Assembly: GCA_040007395.1 (NCBI GenBank)
Contig: JBDTVG010000206.1
Coordinates: forward strand, 1-43,029
From: DATGFK01 sp040007395
GTDB lineage: Bacteria; Chloroflexota; Anaerolineae; Aggregatilineales; UBA2796
Direction: 5' to 3'
Length of the DNA: 43,029 bases
Below are positions 32,991 through 42,035 of the stretch, piece by piece (the first letter of the stretch is position 1; the number at the start of each line of letters is the position of its first letter). The translations under genes were made by a program, and so were the position numbers. The notes beneath the pieces were generated by a model. It did not search any database, had not been told where the DNA came from, and saw only the letters and a program-made list of their open reading frames with translations.

Positions 32991-35901
32991 AATCCCCGGT
33001 CAAGCCAATGTGATCCCACTGGGCGGGTGAAATGTGCCGAATATGGTCGTCGGTGATGGTTTCACCTTCAGCTCGCAAATCCTGAATGATGTGCCATTGA
33101 TGAACACTGTTCCAAGCGACGATGGCGGCGGTGACGAGCGTAAGGCCGCTGGCTCGGTTGCTTTGGCTCTCAAAATCACGGTCACGAACACGCCCCAGGC
33201 GATGAAAGAAAACAGCGCGTTGAAGAGAGTTTTGTGATTCGCCACGCAGCAAACTGGATTGTGAGTCAGATCGAAGCAGCGGGTCCTGAAGCCAGTTGAG
33301 TCTGGTCAGGGTTTGGTCAATGCGACCCGTTTCGCGCAGGGCCAGAGCCAGATCATTCTGGAGAACATGACCGGAGAGCCGTTGAAGCGCGAGAGGCGGG
33401 GTTACAATGCCGAGTTTGATGGAGGTTCCAAGGCGCAAGAGATCGTCCCATTTTCGACCCATGAGGCCATCGTTGATTCTGCCGCCAATGAAGGGAGACA
33501 GAAGGGGAAATTGTGTCGTCTTGCCAGGGGTGTAGAGCTTGTAATCGTTGAAATGACGCAAACGAGGGATATAGCGGTAGCCCATCATGTGGAACAGCGC
33601 AGAAATCTCATCGGTGTAACCCAGAGTATCAGTGAAATGGCGTTCAATCTGGAGATCGCTCTCGTGATAGAGCAAGCCGCTGAGAGCGTAGGGAGCCTGA
33701 TGTAACCAGGTTGAGATGACTTGCACATGGAAGGCTTGGCGCAGTTCCGTAGCCGTATGCACATAGAAGAAGATGCCAGGCTCACTACCATAGTGCCGGT
33801 TCACTCGCGCCATGTCGGAGCGAGCCTGGCCGGTGGGGAAGAATTGAGCATCTGAGGAGGAAGTTGTCGCAGGCCCCTGCACCTGTGCCCAGGGAAGGTT
33901 CTGCTCGAAGTTCACCAGCGCGGCCAGTGCTTGCCGATAGGCGTCATCATCGATGAACCAGGTGTACATCCAGACCAAACGTTTAAAGGAAGTATGGGGT
34001 GATGCAGCGGCCATCTTGGCCGGCCCTAGGTTGAGGGCGTCGGCCAGAATCGCCGTCCAGAGCGTGATGAGGTCATCGACATGCTCACCGGTCAGGCGAT
34101 GGGTGAAATACTGGCTGATATGCAGGGTTTCTTCGATTTGGAGCAGCAAGTTAGTGATCTTGATCTTGGGCATCCTATCGCTGATGAGGCGCTGGATACG
34201 CTTGATGTCTTTAGGTGCGCTGCTGGGCGGGCGATGAAAATGGAAGCGATCATTTTCGATAGTCACATCGGGCAGCGCATTGCGAGCAACCAAGTCGCTG
34301 ACAATCTCGAACTGTTCCTCTAACTCCTTCCGACGCTGCGACCAGTAGTGGCTAAAATCCATTTCAATTGTCAGCGGAATATTGCCGCTGTCACGGATGG
34401 CCTTCCAGCGATCTGCGGGCAGCCAGATTTCCTCCCAATCTCGATATTTGAGCGAACCAGTCACCCAGATGTTTCCGGCCCGCAGGTTCTTGCGTAGTTC
34501 GCTGAGGACACAGAGTTCATAGTAGCCGCGATGCAGCCCATCCTCTGTTTTCACGTAGGGTTTCCACCGTTTGTCCACAAAATCAGTAGGGGCCGATGCC
34601 GGTAGCTCAGAGAGCTTTTCCTCGTCGATTTTTCGCAGCAACGCTATCGCTTCGCGCAGTCCTTGTGTGCTGGCATCCCCCTTGAACTCAAAGTTTTTCC
34701 ACAAGAGCGGACTGTAACGACGCGCAACGCTAAAACGGGTGTCCAGCAGTTGTAGAAAGTCGAAGGTTTCGGGTCGCATGAGGGCTTCGGCCTCTGCAAC
34801 ACTTGAAACATAGTTATCCCAGGGCAGAACGCCTTCAATAGCCTGGTAGGGATCGCGGCTTTCCTTGCGGGCCAGGATGATCGCTCGCCCGATAGCTGCG
34901 TAATGGCGAACAATCCGATTAATCGCCTTTGCGTCTTTCTGGAACCCCTCGACGTGTTCTTGCTCTCCTGCCTTGAATAGTTTCCACAGCACAGCGTCGA
35001 ACATATCCAGTGCCTGGTCGATGAGGATAGCGCCTAACTCCACTAAATAGGCGACTAGCAGTGCCTGTTGGCGCTGTTCATCTTCAATCCGTTCAACCCG
35101 CCAAGCATCTATGCGTTCAACTTCCCGAACGATTTGCAGGAGCCGGTTGCGGTGGATAGTTCTGACCACGCTTGGATTCAGACGCAGATCGCGGATAAAC
35201 AGAAAGCGATTGACAATCTCGATGAAACTGGGAATCGTGATCGCTCCCGGCGGTTCACGCAGCCAAGTCAGGTAGGTTTTGTCAGTCCCTGATCGGATAT
35301 TCAGAACATTCTTGAGTTGTTTGATTTTCTTTTTGGTAAGGCCCTGAGTGAGCAATTCGTAAGTTTGCCCGCGTGCGTGTTCACGGACACGCCAGCCCAA
35401 ATTCTCCAACGTCGAGAAGGCTGGAAAGATGATACGGCGACGGCGCAGCTCCTCCACAAGCGTTTTCATGATAAAGATACCCTGGTCATTGCCCAACGCA
35501 GCAGGCAGAAGCCATTCCTCTGCCTTTTTTTCGATGGTCTTGCTATAAGCGTGGTAATCGAAAACCTCTCGCAGACTGATCATGTGTTCCCGTCGCGTTT
35601 CGGGCCGATCTTTGGCATAAGCATCAATGTCATGAGGCTCATGACCGAGTTGCTGTGCAATGTAGGCCAGGATGTGTTCCGGCACGCTTTCCTGGTATTC
35701 CCATTTGCGTCCTGGATAGCGCCAGTAGCATAGTTGTATGGCAAATCCCAACTGATTTTCCACTCCGCGCTGCTTACGAATGGCAGCCAAATCCTGCTCA
35801 GAGAAGGTGTAGTGTTGCCCTATCAATATTTCTTCATTGGCACGAGGCAGTGCTGTCAGAGCAGCCCGCTGGATGTTGGATAAGAGCTTCCCTTTCGGCA
35901 T
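32932..35901 (-). CDS. tnpA: Tn3-family transposase TnpA
   Basis: A 989-residue transposase of the usual Tn3 family length. The N-terminus (EEILIGQHYTFSEQDLAAI, in part) matches the DUF4158 DNA-binding region. The catalytic half includes GPATTSSSDAQFFPTG near residue 680, the conserved aspartate-bearing motif of Tn3 transposases. It ends in GDYLWDTLLKIN, close to the usual LTGDY tail. It catalyses replicative transposition by joining the element's ends to a target. The stop codon lies four bases inside the terminal repeat. The gene appears intact and is followed upstream by the resolvase on the same strand. Confidence 0.9.
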   Translation of the reverse strand: MPKGKLLSNIQRAALTALPRANEEILIGQHYTFSEQDLAAIRKQRGVENQLGFAIQLCYWRYPGRKWEYQESVPEHILAYIAQQLGHEPHDIDAYAKDRPETRREHMISLREVFDYHAYSKTIEKKAEEWLLPAALGNDQGIFIMKTLVEELRRRRIIFPAFSTLENLGWRVREHARGQTYELLTQGLTKKKIKQLKNVLNIRSGTDKTYLTWLREPPGAITIPSFIEIVNRFLFIRDLRLNPSVVRTIHRNRLLQIVREVERIDAWRVERIEDEQRQQALLVAYLVELGAILIDQALDMFDAVLWKLFKAGEQEHVEGFQKDAKAINRIVRHYAAIGRAIILARKESRDPYQAIEGVLPWDNYVSSVAEAEALMRPETFDFLQLLDTRFSVARRYSPLLWKNFEFKGDASTQGLREAIALLRKIDEEKLSELPASAPTDFVDKRWKPYVKTEDGLHRGYYELCVLSELRKNLRAGNIWVTGSLKYRDWEEIWLPADRWKAIRDSGNIPLTIEMDFSHYWSQRRKELEEQFEIVSDLVARNALPDVTIENDRFHFHRPPSSAPKDIKRIQRLISDRMPKIKITNLLLQIEETLHISQYFTHRLTGEHVDDLITLWTAILADALNLGPAKMAAASPHTSFKRLVWMYTWFIDDDAYRQALAALVNFEQNLPWAQVQGPATTSSSDAQFFPTGQARSDMARVNRHYGSEPGIFFYVHTATELRQAFHVQVISTWLHQAPYALSGLLYHESDLQIERHFTDTLGYTDEISALFHMMGYRYIPRLRHFNDYKLYTPGKTTQFPLLSPFIGGRINDGLMGRKWDDLLRLGTSIKLGIVTPPLALQRLSGHVLQNDLALALRETGRIDQTLTRLNWLQDPLLRSDSQSSLLRGESQNSLQRAVFFHRLGRVRDRDFESQSNRASGLTLVTAAIVAWNSVHQWHIIQDLRAEGETITDDHIRHISPAQWDHIGLTGDYLWDTLLKINLMDLHSHSA

Positions 35902-35935
35902 GAGGTATCAATTCAAATGACGAGTGACGGACTAT

Positions 35936-36541
35936 CTATCGCAAGCCATGTTTGTTGAGCCAACGGCTCAAGTTGGCCTCGGTGGTGTGATAGCGTTGTG
36001 CGATGAATTTCTGCGTTGACCCATTCGCAAGCAGCGCCTCAATTTCGGATCGGTACTGGTCGAGTTTACTTTTGCCTGGACCTTGAGGTCGCCCTAACTT
36101 GATGCCATTTTTCTTTTTAGCTGCCAGGGCTTCTCGGGTGCGTTGGCTGATTAGTTCGCGTTCAATCTCCGCCGCCATGGAGAAGGCCATCGCCACAATC
36201 TTCGACTGGATCGAGTTGTCCAACTGCCAATTGCCTTTGACAGCATAGACATTGATGCCTTTCTGGGAGGCGATAGACAAAACCTCCATACACTCCAACA
36301 TCGAACGGCCCAAGCGCGACAATTCGCTGACAATCAGATTATCGCCGCCTTGAATCTGTTCCAGGACCATGGCGAGATCTCGTCTTTTCCACGACACACG
36401 ACCAGACACCGTTTCTTCGACCCACTCAACTCGTCCCAAGCCTCTTTCGTTTGCCAGGTGCAAAATGTCGAACTTGTTTTTCTGGAGGTCTTGGTCAGTG
36501 GTTGAAACACGGAGATAGGCGATAGTTTTTGGCTTTGACAT
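35936..36541 (-). CDS. tnpR: Tn3-type serine resolvase/invertase
   Basis: A 201-residue serine recombinase. The catalytic serine is S13 in YLRVSTTDQ. SELSRLGRSMLE carries the conserved arginines. The C-terminus (IAQRYHTTEANLSRWLN) is the helix-turn-helix. Started at MSKPKTIAYLRVS because the fold begins there; the frame is open nine codons further. It resolves cointegrates made by TnpA. Same strand as tnpA and 34 bases upstream of it. The AT-rich stretch just upstream (about 36545-36620) is where a res site would be expected. Confidence 0.85.
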   Translation of the reverse strand: MSKPKTIAYLRVSTTDQDLQKNKFDILHLANERGLGRVEWVEETVSGRVSWKRRDLAMVLEQIQGGDNLIVSELSRLGRSMLECMEVLSIASQKGINVYAVKGNWQLDNSIQSKIVAMAFSMAAEIERELISQRTREALAAKKKNGIKLGRPQGPGKSKLDQYRSEIEALLANGSTQKFIAQRYHTTEANLSRWLNKHGLR

Positions 36542-36652
36542 AAGAATTAACTGAAAACCAGGTGGCATATAAGAATTATTATTATAATATCCGTGATTTT
36601 CGCTTTAGAAAACTGATCTTTTAAACGAACCTTTTCAGGCAATCTCCCCATT

Positions 36653-36736
36653 CATTGGGATCGTCTGGTCGGTGATAATCTCTGGGACACCCTGCTCAAA
36701 ATCAACCTCATGGATCTCCACTCCCACTCGGCCTAA
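36653..36736 (+). pseudogene. TnpA C-terminal remnant at the right end of the transposon
   Basis: Translates to HWDRLVGDNLWDTLLK and onward to HSHSA and stop. The tail is identical to that of the intact tnpA, and the part before the repeat (HWDRLVGDN against QWDHIGLTGDY) is homologous but diverged. It therefore comes from a related, different Tn3 transposase, not from a simple copy of this one. This implies that the present element is a hybrid between two related transposons. Confidence 0.75.
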
Positions 36737-36778
36737 AACCCCTAACGTACATTTTTTACCTTTTGTGGTAACGAGGCT
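36678..36778 (-). repeat. Right 101-bp inverted repeat of the Tn3 element
   Basis: Exact reverse complement of 32890-32990. Contains the last 19 codons and stop of a tnpA-like tail on the plus strand. Confidence 0.9.
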
Positions 36779-37068
36779 AATACAGCAAATAGGTAAATGG
36801 CCTCTATTATCGTCCCTAATATTAACTAGAACCAAGGCTGCGACCAGGCAAACAGAGCAGGCCCAAGGGTAAACATGGCCAGTGAAAGCCCGATAATGAA
36901 TGCATCCGGCTGATTCAATGCGCTTACAGTTTATAAACGGGTGTCGTTGCCAAGGCGGAGAGAATCGGTAAATGAGTGTCTTTGAGAGGAAATGCTCTAC
37001 GACAAAATACAAGCCCGACGCGCAACCATCGGGCCTGAGTAAGCCTATGTGACTACGCTTTTGGCGGG
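36779..37068. other. Intergenic region with terminator of the secreted-protein operon
   Basis: No gene seen. GCCCGA and TCGGGC (about 37013-37035) form a hairpin followed on the minus strand by a T-rich stretch, and should end the operon of the secreted proteins. The rest has no recognised feature. Confidence 0.5.
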
Positions 37069-38259
37069 TTAACAGGGCGGCATTTTATACAGCCAATAAA
37101 CAGCTTCTTGAGGATCAGTGCCGACAATGGCATATTCCAAAGTTGGCGATAATGAAGCCTGTGCTATTCCCCATTTTTCAGAAACAACATCACTAAGCAG
37201 TTCGACCTTTTTCAAATCCACGCTCACCCGGCTTACCCCGCCTTTGTGAATTACACAGATATTCTGTCCATCAGCGGTAAAGCCGGCAGCAAATATCCCC
37301 TCAATCGGTAACGGTTGCCCACGCATGGCGGTCAGATCGACTAGCCAGATTTTGGTATTGTCGCCCACGACACGCCCTCTAACAACAGCAAGTTTCTGCT
37401 CAGAGGGTGCCGCTAAGGCTCTCTCCACATAGACATCTTGTCCGTCCTCGGTTTTGAAGCCAACCGCCGAAAGATCGGTTGCCTGTCCATTTTCCAAATA
37501 GATAAATGACGCAAAGCCTTCAGCAAAGGTGTCAACCCAGATCGCTTTTTCATTGGGCGAAAAGACAATCTGATAAGATGGCAACATTGGATCATCGACA
37601 TACGGCAAAGTTAAATTGGTTTTGATCTGCTGGTTTGTCCGGAGATCAGCAATGGCGAGCTGAGTATTCGCGATAGTGCGTTTAGTAACCTCTTCAAGGT
37701 GAGTTACGGTTATCCCATAGACCTTATAATGCCCCGATGGAGATTTATAGAGCAGCGAAGTCGTATGCAGGCTGTTACGTAGCGCCGCGTCGTCAATAAC
37801 ATCTGGAGGGTGTGCAGTGGCGCTCATCGTTTTCTTACTAACGTCCAACGTTTTATAGATGCGGGGTTGTTTGGGATCTGTAGAATCCTCGAATGCAAAC
37901 CATACCGTCTGACCGTCATTGGTCCACCTTGTTTGAAAAGGATCAATTCCTCTCAGCCTCGTGAGATCAGGCCCATCATCAAAGTCTAGATAAATAGACG
38001 TTGATGCTTCATCAATATTTTCTACTACTATTTTTTCAGGAAACCCTCGTAATGATGACTGAAAGGTGTGTTTTCCGAGGGTCAGCTTAACTGTTACAGG
38101 TGCTTTTCCAACGCTTTTCCCATCAATAGTGACCATAGCAGCAGGGTTTGTATACACATCGATAGAAACAGTAGACTGTCCTTCAACAGTTGTTGTTTGC
38201 CACAACCGGGTGATACAAAGAATAACAATAGCTAAGGATAGGGACGTTTTATGGAACAT
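37069..38259 (-). CDS. Secreted PEGA-domain protein with beta-propeller-like repeats
   Basis: A 396-residue protein from the ATG at 38259, chosen because GGAG lies nine bases before it; a further ATG lies five codons upstream at 38274. A signal peptide (about 1-28, LSLAIVILCITRLW) is followed by a PEGA domain (about 30-95: VYTNPAAMVTIDGKSVG, LGKHTF), a surface carbohydrate- or wall-associated fold. The rest has repeated strands (TRWTNDGQTVWFAFED, FSPNEKAIWVD, AGFTADGQNICVI) typical of a TolB/WD40-like propeller. It follows the M23 protein gene with only two bases between the earlier ATG and that gene's stop, so the two are one operon. Role probably at the cell surface. Confidence 0.65.
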   Translation of the reverse strand: MFHKTSLSLAIVILCITRLWQTTTVEGQSTVSIDVYTNPAAMVTIDGKSVGKAPVTVKLTLGKHTFQSSLRGFPEKIVVENIDEASTSIYLDFDDGPDLTRLRGIDPFQTRWTNDGQTVWFAFEDSTDPKQPRIYKTLDVSKKTMSATAHPPDVIDDAALRNSLHTTSLLYKSPSGHYKVYGITVTHLEEVTKRTIANTQLAIADLRTNQQIKTNLTLPYVDDPMLPSYQIVFSPNEKAIWVDTFAEGFASFIYLENGQATDLSAVGFKTEDGQDVYVERALAAPSEQKLAVVRGRVVGDNTKIWLVDLTAMRGQPLPIEGIFAAGFTADGQNICVIHKGGVSRVSVDLKKVELLSDVVSEKWGIAQASLSPTLEYAIVGTDPQEAVYWLYKMPPC

Positions 38260-38276
38260 AGTCTTGAACTCCATAG

Positions 38277-41021
38277 TTAAGGTGTAGGGGAAGGGGTAGG
38301 CTTAAAGGATGTGCAAGTTGCATAGATACCGCCAGTACCGGTTACTGATGAATTAAAGCATTTCGTAGCGACATTATTCTTCGAGTAGTAGTTGAATATA
38401 CTGTCTCCATAGACATTGCTCAGAGTTACGTTACTGTAAATCGTGTATGGATATGGCGTTGTGATTACACACGGAGCCGTTCCGCCTGTTGCACTTTGTG
38501 CTGTTGCCGGGTTGTTACCTCGATTAGTGGATGGGATGGATGCCATTATGTCCGTTACGTAAAGCGGATTAGATGCTCCCGTTACTGCTCTCATAACAGC
38601 GCCAAAGCGGGGCCTTAACGATGCGCTTGAGTCACCCTGCACCACAAATGCGTTGATCTGTATATGCAAATGAGTGTTAGCTTCCTGATCAGCTAGACTA
38701 CCCACAATATCGCCGGCTTTGACCCGCTTGCCGTAATAAAGTGAGTCTTCAATGGCTCCAAGATGCCCATACAGAACAAACTGTCCGCTAGTACGGATTA
38801 CCAAGTTGTAGCCACCTAGAGTCGCACCCCACTTGGCAGGTCTGTCTCCTTGTCCATTTGCGCCCATTCCGACAACGATACCATCTACGATTGCATACAC
38901 GGGAATACCGGGGCTGTGTGCTGGAAAGTCAAACCCTGGATGTTGACATTTGTATACAAAACCATAATCGTCAGCAGTCATCCCAAAGCCTCGAAATGGC
39001 TTGCTAGTGTCCAAACTATTCGGTTGCAAGGGCAATTGAGGATTTCCTATTGTGGGAGTTGACCAACTTGCGGCATCAGGTTGTGTCTCCATCGGGGGTA
39101 AAGTGGTACAACCACTACCAGTAACTTGGCTAATGTTATAAACTCCCGATGTTTTTACCACCCAAGAAAGGTATTGTGTTCTCAAATTTGGATGATAAAA
39201 GCCATACCAAATCTGGCTTTGCTCATCATGGGCAATGGCTACTGCGGCAAAGGGTGTTCCTTGTGCAGGGCTTGTTACAAATAGATCGTCTGCGCTTGGG
39301 CCTCGCCGCACATTAGCTGGTGGGTTATTGGGATTGACCGTGATGGTTAGAGTACACGACTGCGGTGGAATCGGCGTAAGGGTAACAACTGCGGTGGCTG
39401 AGGGAGTCGGCGTAGGCCCTCCTACGATACATAATGTTTTCGGACTACGCACACGCTGGTCGGCAGCGCCGCAAAAGCGATCCCATTTTCCGGCTAAAGG
39501 CGTAAAGCCAGAAGCCCCATAAGCGAAGGTAGCATTTGTGACATTCGATTGCAAGTTGTAGTTTTGCTTGACTGTCGCTGATCCATACATCCCCACACCG
39601 GAAGTATCAAGACCTACCCAATCCCCCGTAAACGGAATATCGCCTGGAGATCCGAAGGTGAAATTTGCGTTTTGCGTAATCGTCCCACTGACTTCGCGGG
39701 CATTGCTGACATAAATCATCCCGCTGGATGGACGGAATATGCTGGGGCTGTCTACGCCATCGCCGTTCCAGTCACCAACGATCCCTTTATCCGTATTGAC
39801 CACACCAAAGGTCATCTGGTAATCGGCAGTGCCATTTGAGAGATCGTTCCTGAGGAAAAATTGGGCCGTACTGGAGCGATAGATACCTATCCCATCATGG
39901 TATGCTCCTGCACTATCTGGCCCATGTTTCCAGTGGCCTACTAAAGGCAAGTCTCCCAGAATGCCGAATACAAGCGTTTTATCCCACGTCGAAATCGAAC
40001 TAGCACTGGCTGTGTTGTTGACGAGAAACCATTGCCCATTACTCGGCCGGAATACACCGATACCTTCTACACCGTCACCGTCCCAGTCGCCAGTGACAGG
40101 AATGTCACCCGCAGCTGCAAATGTAAGCGTTACCGTTCGATTGGCGGTTCCGGTAGTATTGGAGTATCGCAGAAAAAATGTACCGGGTGCCTGAAACGCG
40201 CCTATCGTGTCAATCTGTGAGGTGGGATAGAGCTGGCTTTGGGGGACAATTTGAGATGCTTGCGAAGCACTGGACCAATATAAGGTTGTTACTGCCCCGC
40301 AACAAAAATCTTCCCAGTATTCAATACGGATATCGTACCTTTGCCCAGCCTCAAGTGGAATAGGGGCAGTGTTCCACGAACCAAAGAAGTTACTCCAGTG
40401 GTCGAAAACTAATTTTCCATCGATCCATACTCGGATACCATCATCAGAATAGCCAGAAAAGGTATATGATTCACCGTAAAGTGGTTGGATTTGCCCAGTC
40501 CATCTAACAGAAAAATTGTGCGCAGGTATTGGTAAAGTTAAAGGTGGAGGAGTTACGTTCCAATCGATAAAGTTTATGGTTGCATCTACTCTTGCTGTGA
40601 CAAAATTTGTAAGGCTAATATCGCTAAAATAGCGACCATATAAACCAGTTCCCGATGAAGCGACCAACGGAGAATTGCCGGATGACACATTTGCTTGCGT
40701 AGTGCGGGTAGGGCTGGGTGTCAACGTAGCGGATTGGGCCAGTGGTATACGAGTGCCGGGGCTGGCAATCAGCGTTCTGGTGGCGGTAGCACAGGGAACG
40801 TTCACGACGATAGGCGCTGCTGTCGCGCCTGAAGATTGAGTAACATTTTGCGGGACAAAGGTAGGAGCCAGATTGACGCTACCTGTACAAGGGGTTGGCG
40901 TGGGTTGATCCGAGCCAATGGCAGTTTTAGGCGAGAGGGAAAGAATTACCCCACCCATTACAAACGATACAAGCAGTAATATTCCGGCGGCTGTTCGGCG
41001 CGGAGCGAGCATTGATGGCAC
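38277..41021 (-). CDS. Secreted PA14 / FG-GAP-like / SH3 / M23 peptidase protein
   Basis: A 914-residue multidomain protein. Signal anchor at 10-32. Threonine/proline-rich linker to about 120. PA14 domain about 125-265 (YGRYFSDISL, DDGIRVWIDGKLVFDHW). FG-GAP/VCBS-like repeats about 270-515 (GDWDGDGVEGIGVFRP, GDWNGDGVDSPSIFRP). SH3-like about 557-625 (NPPANVRRGPSADD). M23 metallopeptidase about 675-800 with HPGFD (H695, D699), YGHLG and HLH (H784, H786), the zinc ligands. It should cleave peptidoglycan cross-bridges outside the cell. GTG start follows AGAGGT. A consensus TATAAT lies 41 bases before the start. A role in penetrating walls during transfer, or in host surface biology, is possible. 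Confidence 0.8.
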   Translation of the reverse strand: MPSMLAPRRTAAGILLLVSFVMGGVILSLSPKTAIGSDQPTPTPCTGSVNLAPTFVPQNVTQSSGATAAPIVVNVPCATATRTLIASPGTRIPLAQSATLTPSPTRTTQANVSSGNSPLVASSGTGLYGRYFSDISLTNFVTARVDATINFIDWNVTPPPLTLPIPAHNFSVRWTGQIQPLYGESYTFSGYSDDGIRVWIDGKLVFDHWSNFFGSWNTAPIPLEAGQRYDIRIEYWEDFCCGAVTTLYWSSASQASQIVPQSQLYPTSQIDTIGAFQAPGTFFLRYSNTTGTANRTVTLTFAAAGDIPVTGDWDGDGVEGIGVFRPSNGQWFLVNNTASASSISTWDKTLVFGILGDLPLVGHWKHGPDSAGAYHDGIGIYRSSTAQFFLRNDLSNGTADYQMTFGVVNTDKGIVGDWNGDGVDSPSIFRPSSGMIYVSNAREVSGTITQNANFTFGSPGDIPFTGDWVGLDTSGVGMYGSATVKQNYNLQSNVTNATFAYGASGFTPLAGKWDRFCGAADQRVRSPKTLCIVGGPTPTPSATAVVTLTPIPPQSCTLTITVNPNNPPANVRRGPSADDLFVTSPAQGTPFAAVAIAHDEQSQIWYGFYHPNLRTQYLSWVVKTSGVYNISQVTGSGCTTLPPMETQPDAASWSTPTIGNPQLPLQPNSLDTSKPFRGFGMTADDYGFVYKCQHPGFDFPAHSPGIPVYAIVDGIVVGMGANGQGDRPAKWGATLGGYNLVIRTSGQFVLYGHLGAIEDSLYYGKRVKAGDIVGSLADQEANTHLHIQINAFVVQGDSSASLRPRFGAVMRAVTGASNPLYVTDIMASIPSTNRGNNPATAQSATGGTAPCVITTPYPYTIYSNVTLSNVYGDSIFNYYSKNNVATKCFNSSVTGTGGIYATCTSFKPTPSPTP

Positions 41022-41210
41022 GGTGACCTCTTTGATGTAGCGGCAATGTTGTGTTCATTATACACGATATTTGCGTTTTATTGTACAGCGCAGAGCAATC
41101 GTCGTGTTAAGGTCGTGTTAATGTCATTCTTCGCCCAGATACGCCTTACGAACAACACAATATAAGCCGTGTGCTTGAATTCATCATGTCTGATGGTGTA
41201 GCATCCGAGA
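41022..41210. promoter_or_regulatory. Divergent promoter region with tandem repeat
   Basis: On the minus strand TATAAT (about 41057-41062) serves the M23 gene. GTCGTGTTAA occurs twice in tandem near 41101-41121. On the plus strand TTGAAT (41175-41180), an 18-bp spacer and TAGCAT (41199-41204) lie exactly six bases before the ATG at 41211. Confidence 0.6.
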
Positions 41211-41399
41211 ATGGCAGCATCGGAACGATTACAGAGAACACCAGAGAATGACGAGGGGCTTTTGGCAAAGCTGGAACGCATTAATCAAGATGAAAACCCC
41301 ATCGAACGAACACGGAAACTCGACCAATTTTATGAGGAGATGGACGCGCTGAACGACCCAGACAGTGACTGTACATCGTCAGAGCCTTTGAGACACTAA
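41211..41399 (+). CDS. Small acidic protein, paralogue 1
   Basis: A 62-residue acidic protein. Nearly half its residues match the protein at 41838: both start MAA, share ENDE(G/A)LLA(K/E)LE and DENPIER-RKL-QFYE. Predicted all-helical, no known domain. It starts at the first base after a six-base gap from a -10 box, so its mRNA is probably leaderless. The matching promoter, start and protein in the second copy show that this is a real gene. It could be an antirepressor, an inhibitor or an accessory protein for the primase gene downstream. Confidence 0.65.
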   Translation: MAASERLQRTPENDEGLLAKLERINQDENPIERTRKLDQFYEEMDALNDPDSDCTSSEPLRH

Positions 41400-41519
41400 A
41401 TTAGACAAGAGAATCGGCAACGTGCCGCCAAATCTCTTTTCTCTAAGCGTATCCCATAGATGCTGAGGATGTACACTGTATGTTATACCGAGGGCTTGAA
41501 TGTATAGCTTGGTAGTAGA

Positions 41520-41525
41520 GATAAT
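41520..41525 (+). promoter_or_regulatory. -10 box of the zinc-ribbon gene
   Basis: GATAAT, with TTGAAT 18 bases upstream (41496-41501). Same spacing as in the promoters of the two small acidic genes. Here a GGGAGG ribosome-binding site follows, so this message has a leader. Confidence 0.55.
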
Positions 41526-41539
41526 GGTTTGGGAGGTAT

Positions 41540-41788
41540 ATGGAGAAAGAGCCGCATGGTGATAAAAGACCTAATTCAGAGGATGGGTCTGATTTTTTTG
41601 AATATTTTGGCACTGACACGGAACGGGAATGTCCTAACTGTGGGCATTCTATGGAATTGATGATTGTGCCGGGCAAAGATGGGCAGCCAGAGACGAAAGT
41701 TTTCTATTGTTGGTACTGTGGAGACGCATCAGATCCTGATGACGACTTTGAAGACGAAGAAAGTGGTGCAGAGGACTTAGAATACTAA
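41540..41788 (+). CDS. Small zinc-ribbon protein
   Basis: An 82-residue protein with four cysteines in the spacing of a zinc ribbon: CPNC (31-34) and CWYC (57-60). The C-terminal third is very acidic (DPDDDFEDEESG). GGGAGG lies four bases before the ATG. It is flanked by the two acidic paralogues and shares their promoter pattern, so the three form a small regulon. Function unknown; zinc ribbons of this size often bind nucleic acid or a polymerase. Confidence 0.7.
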   Translation: MEKEPHGDKRPNSEDGSDFFEYFGTDTERECPNCGHSMELMIVPGKDGQPETKVFYCWYCGDASDPDDDFEDEESGAEDLEY

Positions 41789-41837
41789 GGATACTGAGGG
41801 CTTGAACTTGTGCTGCTAGAAGATGTAGCATCTTGGT

Positions 41838-42035
41838 ATGGCAGCGCCGGAACAAAATTATAGAACCTCAGAAAATGATGAGGCTCTTCTGGCAGAACTT
41901 GAAGCTATCAATACAGATGAGAATCCCATCGAGCGAGAGCGAAAGCTCAATCAGTTTTACGAGAAGCTGGACGAGCAAGAGGCAGATGACGCACTACCCC
42001 ATGAGCAAGGAACAATCCCCAGCCCCAGAACTTGA
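41838..42035 (+). CDS. Small acidic protein, paralogue 2
   Basis: A 65-residue paralogue of the 41211 protein (MAAPEQNYRTSENDEALL). The promoter TTGAAC (41802-41807), 18 bases, TAGCAT (41826-41831) and six bases before ATG repeats that of the first copy. The end of the gene overlaps the start of the primase gene by 50 bases in another frame, so it is probably translationally linked to it. Confidence 0.65.
   Translation: MAAPEQNYRTSENDEALLAELEAINTDENPIERERKLNQFYEKLDEQEADDALPHEQGTIPSPRT

Larger units (their letters stand above)
32890..36778. mobile_element. Tn3-family transposon with extended 101-bp inverted ends
   Basis: A 3889-bp element holding tnpA and a resolvase, bounded by perfect 101-bp inverted repeats (32890-32990 and 36678-36778). 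The outer 38 bases of each end fit the family's usual length and end inward in ACGTTA, as in Tn3. The remaining bases are the last codons of tnpA, so the right end carries a copy of that coding tail. Flanks share only AATA (32886-32889, 36779-36782), not the 5-bp duplication normal for Tn3. Confidence 0.85.
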
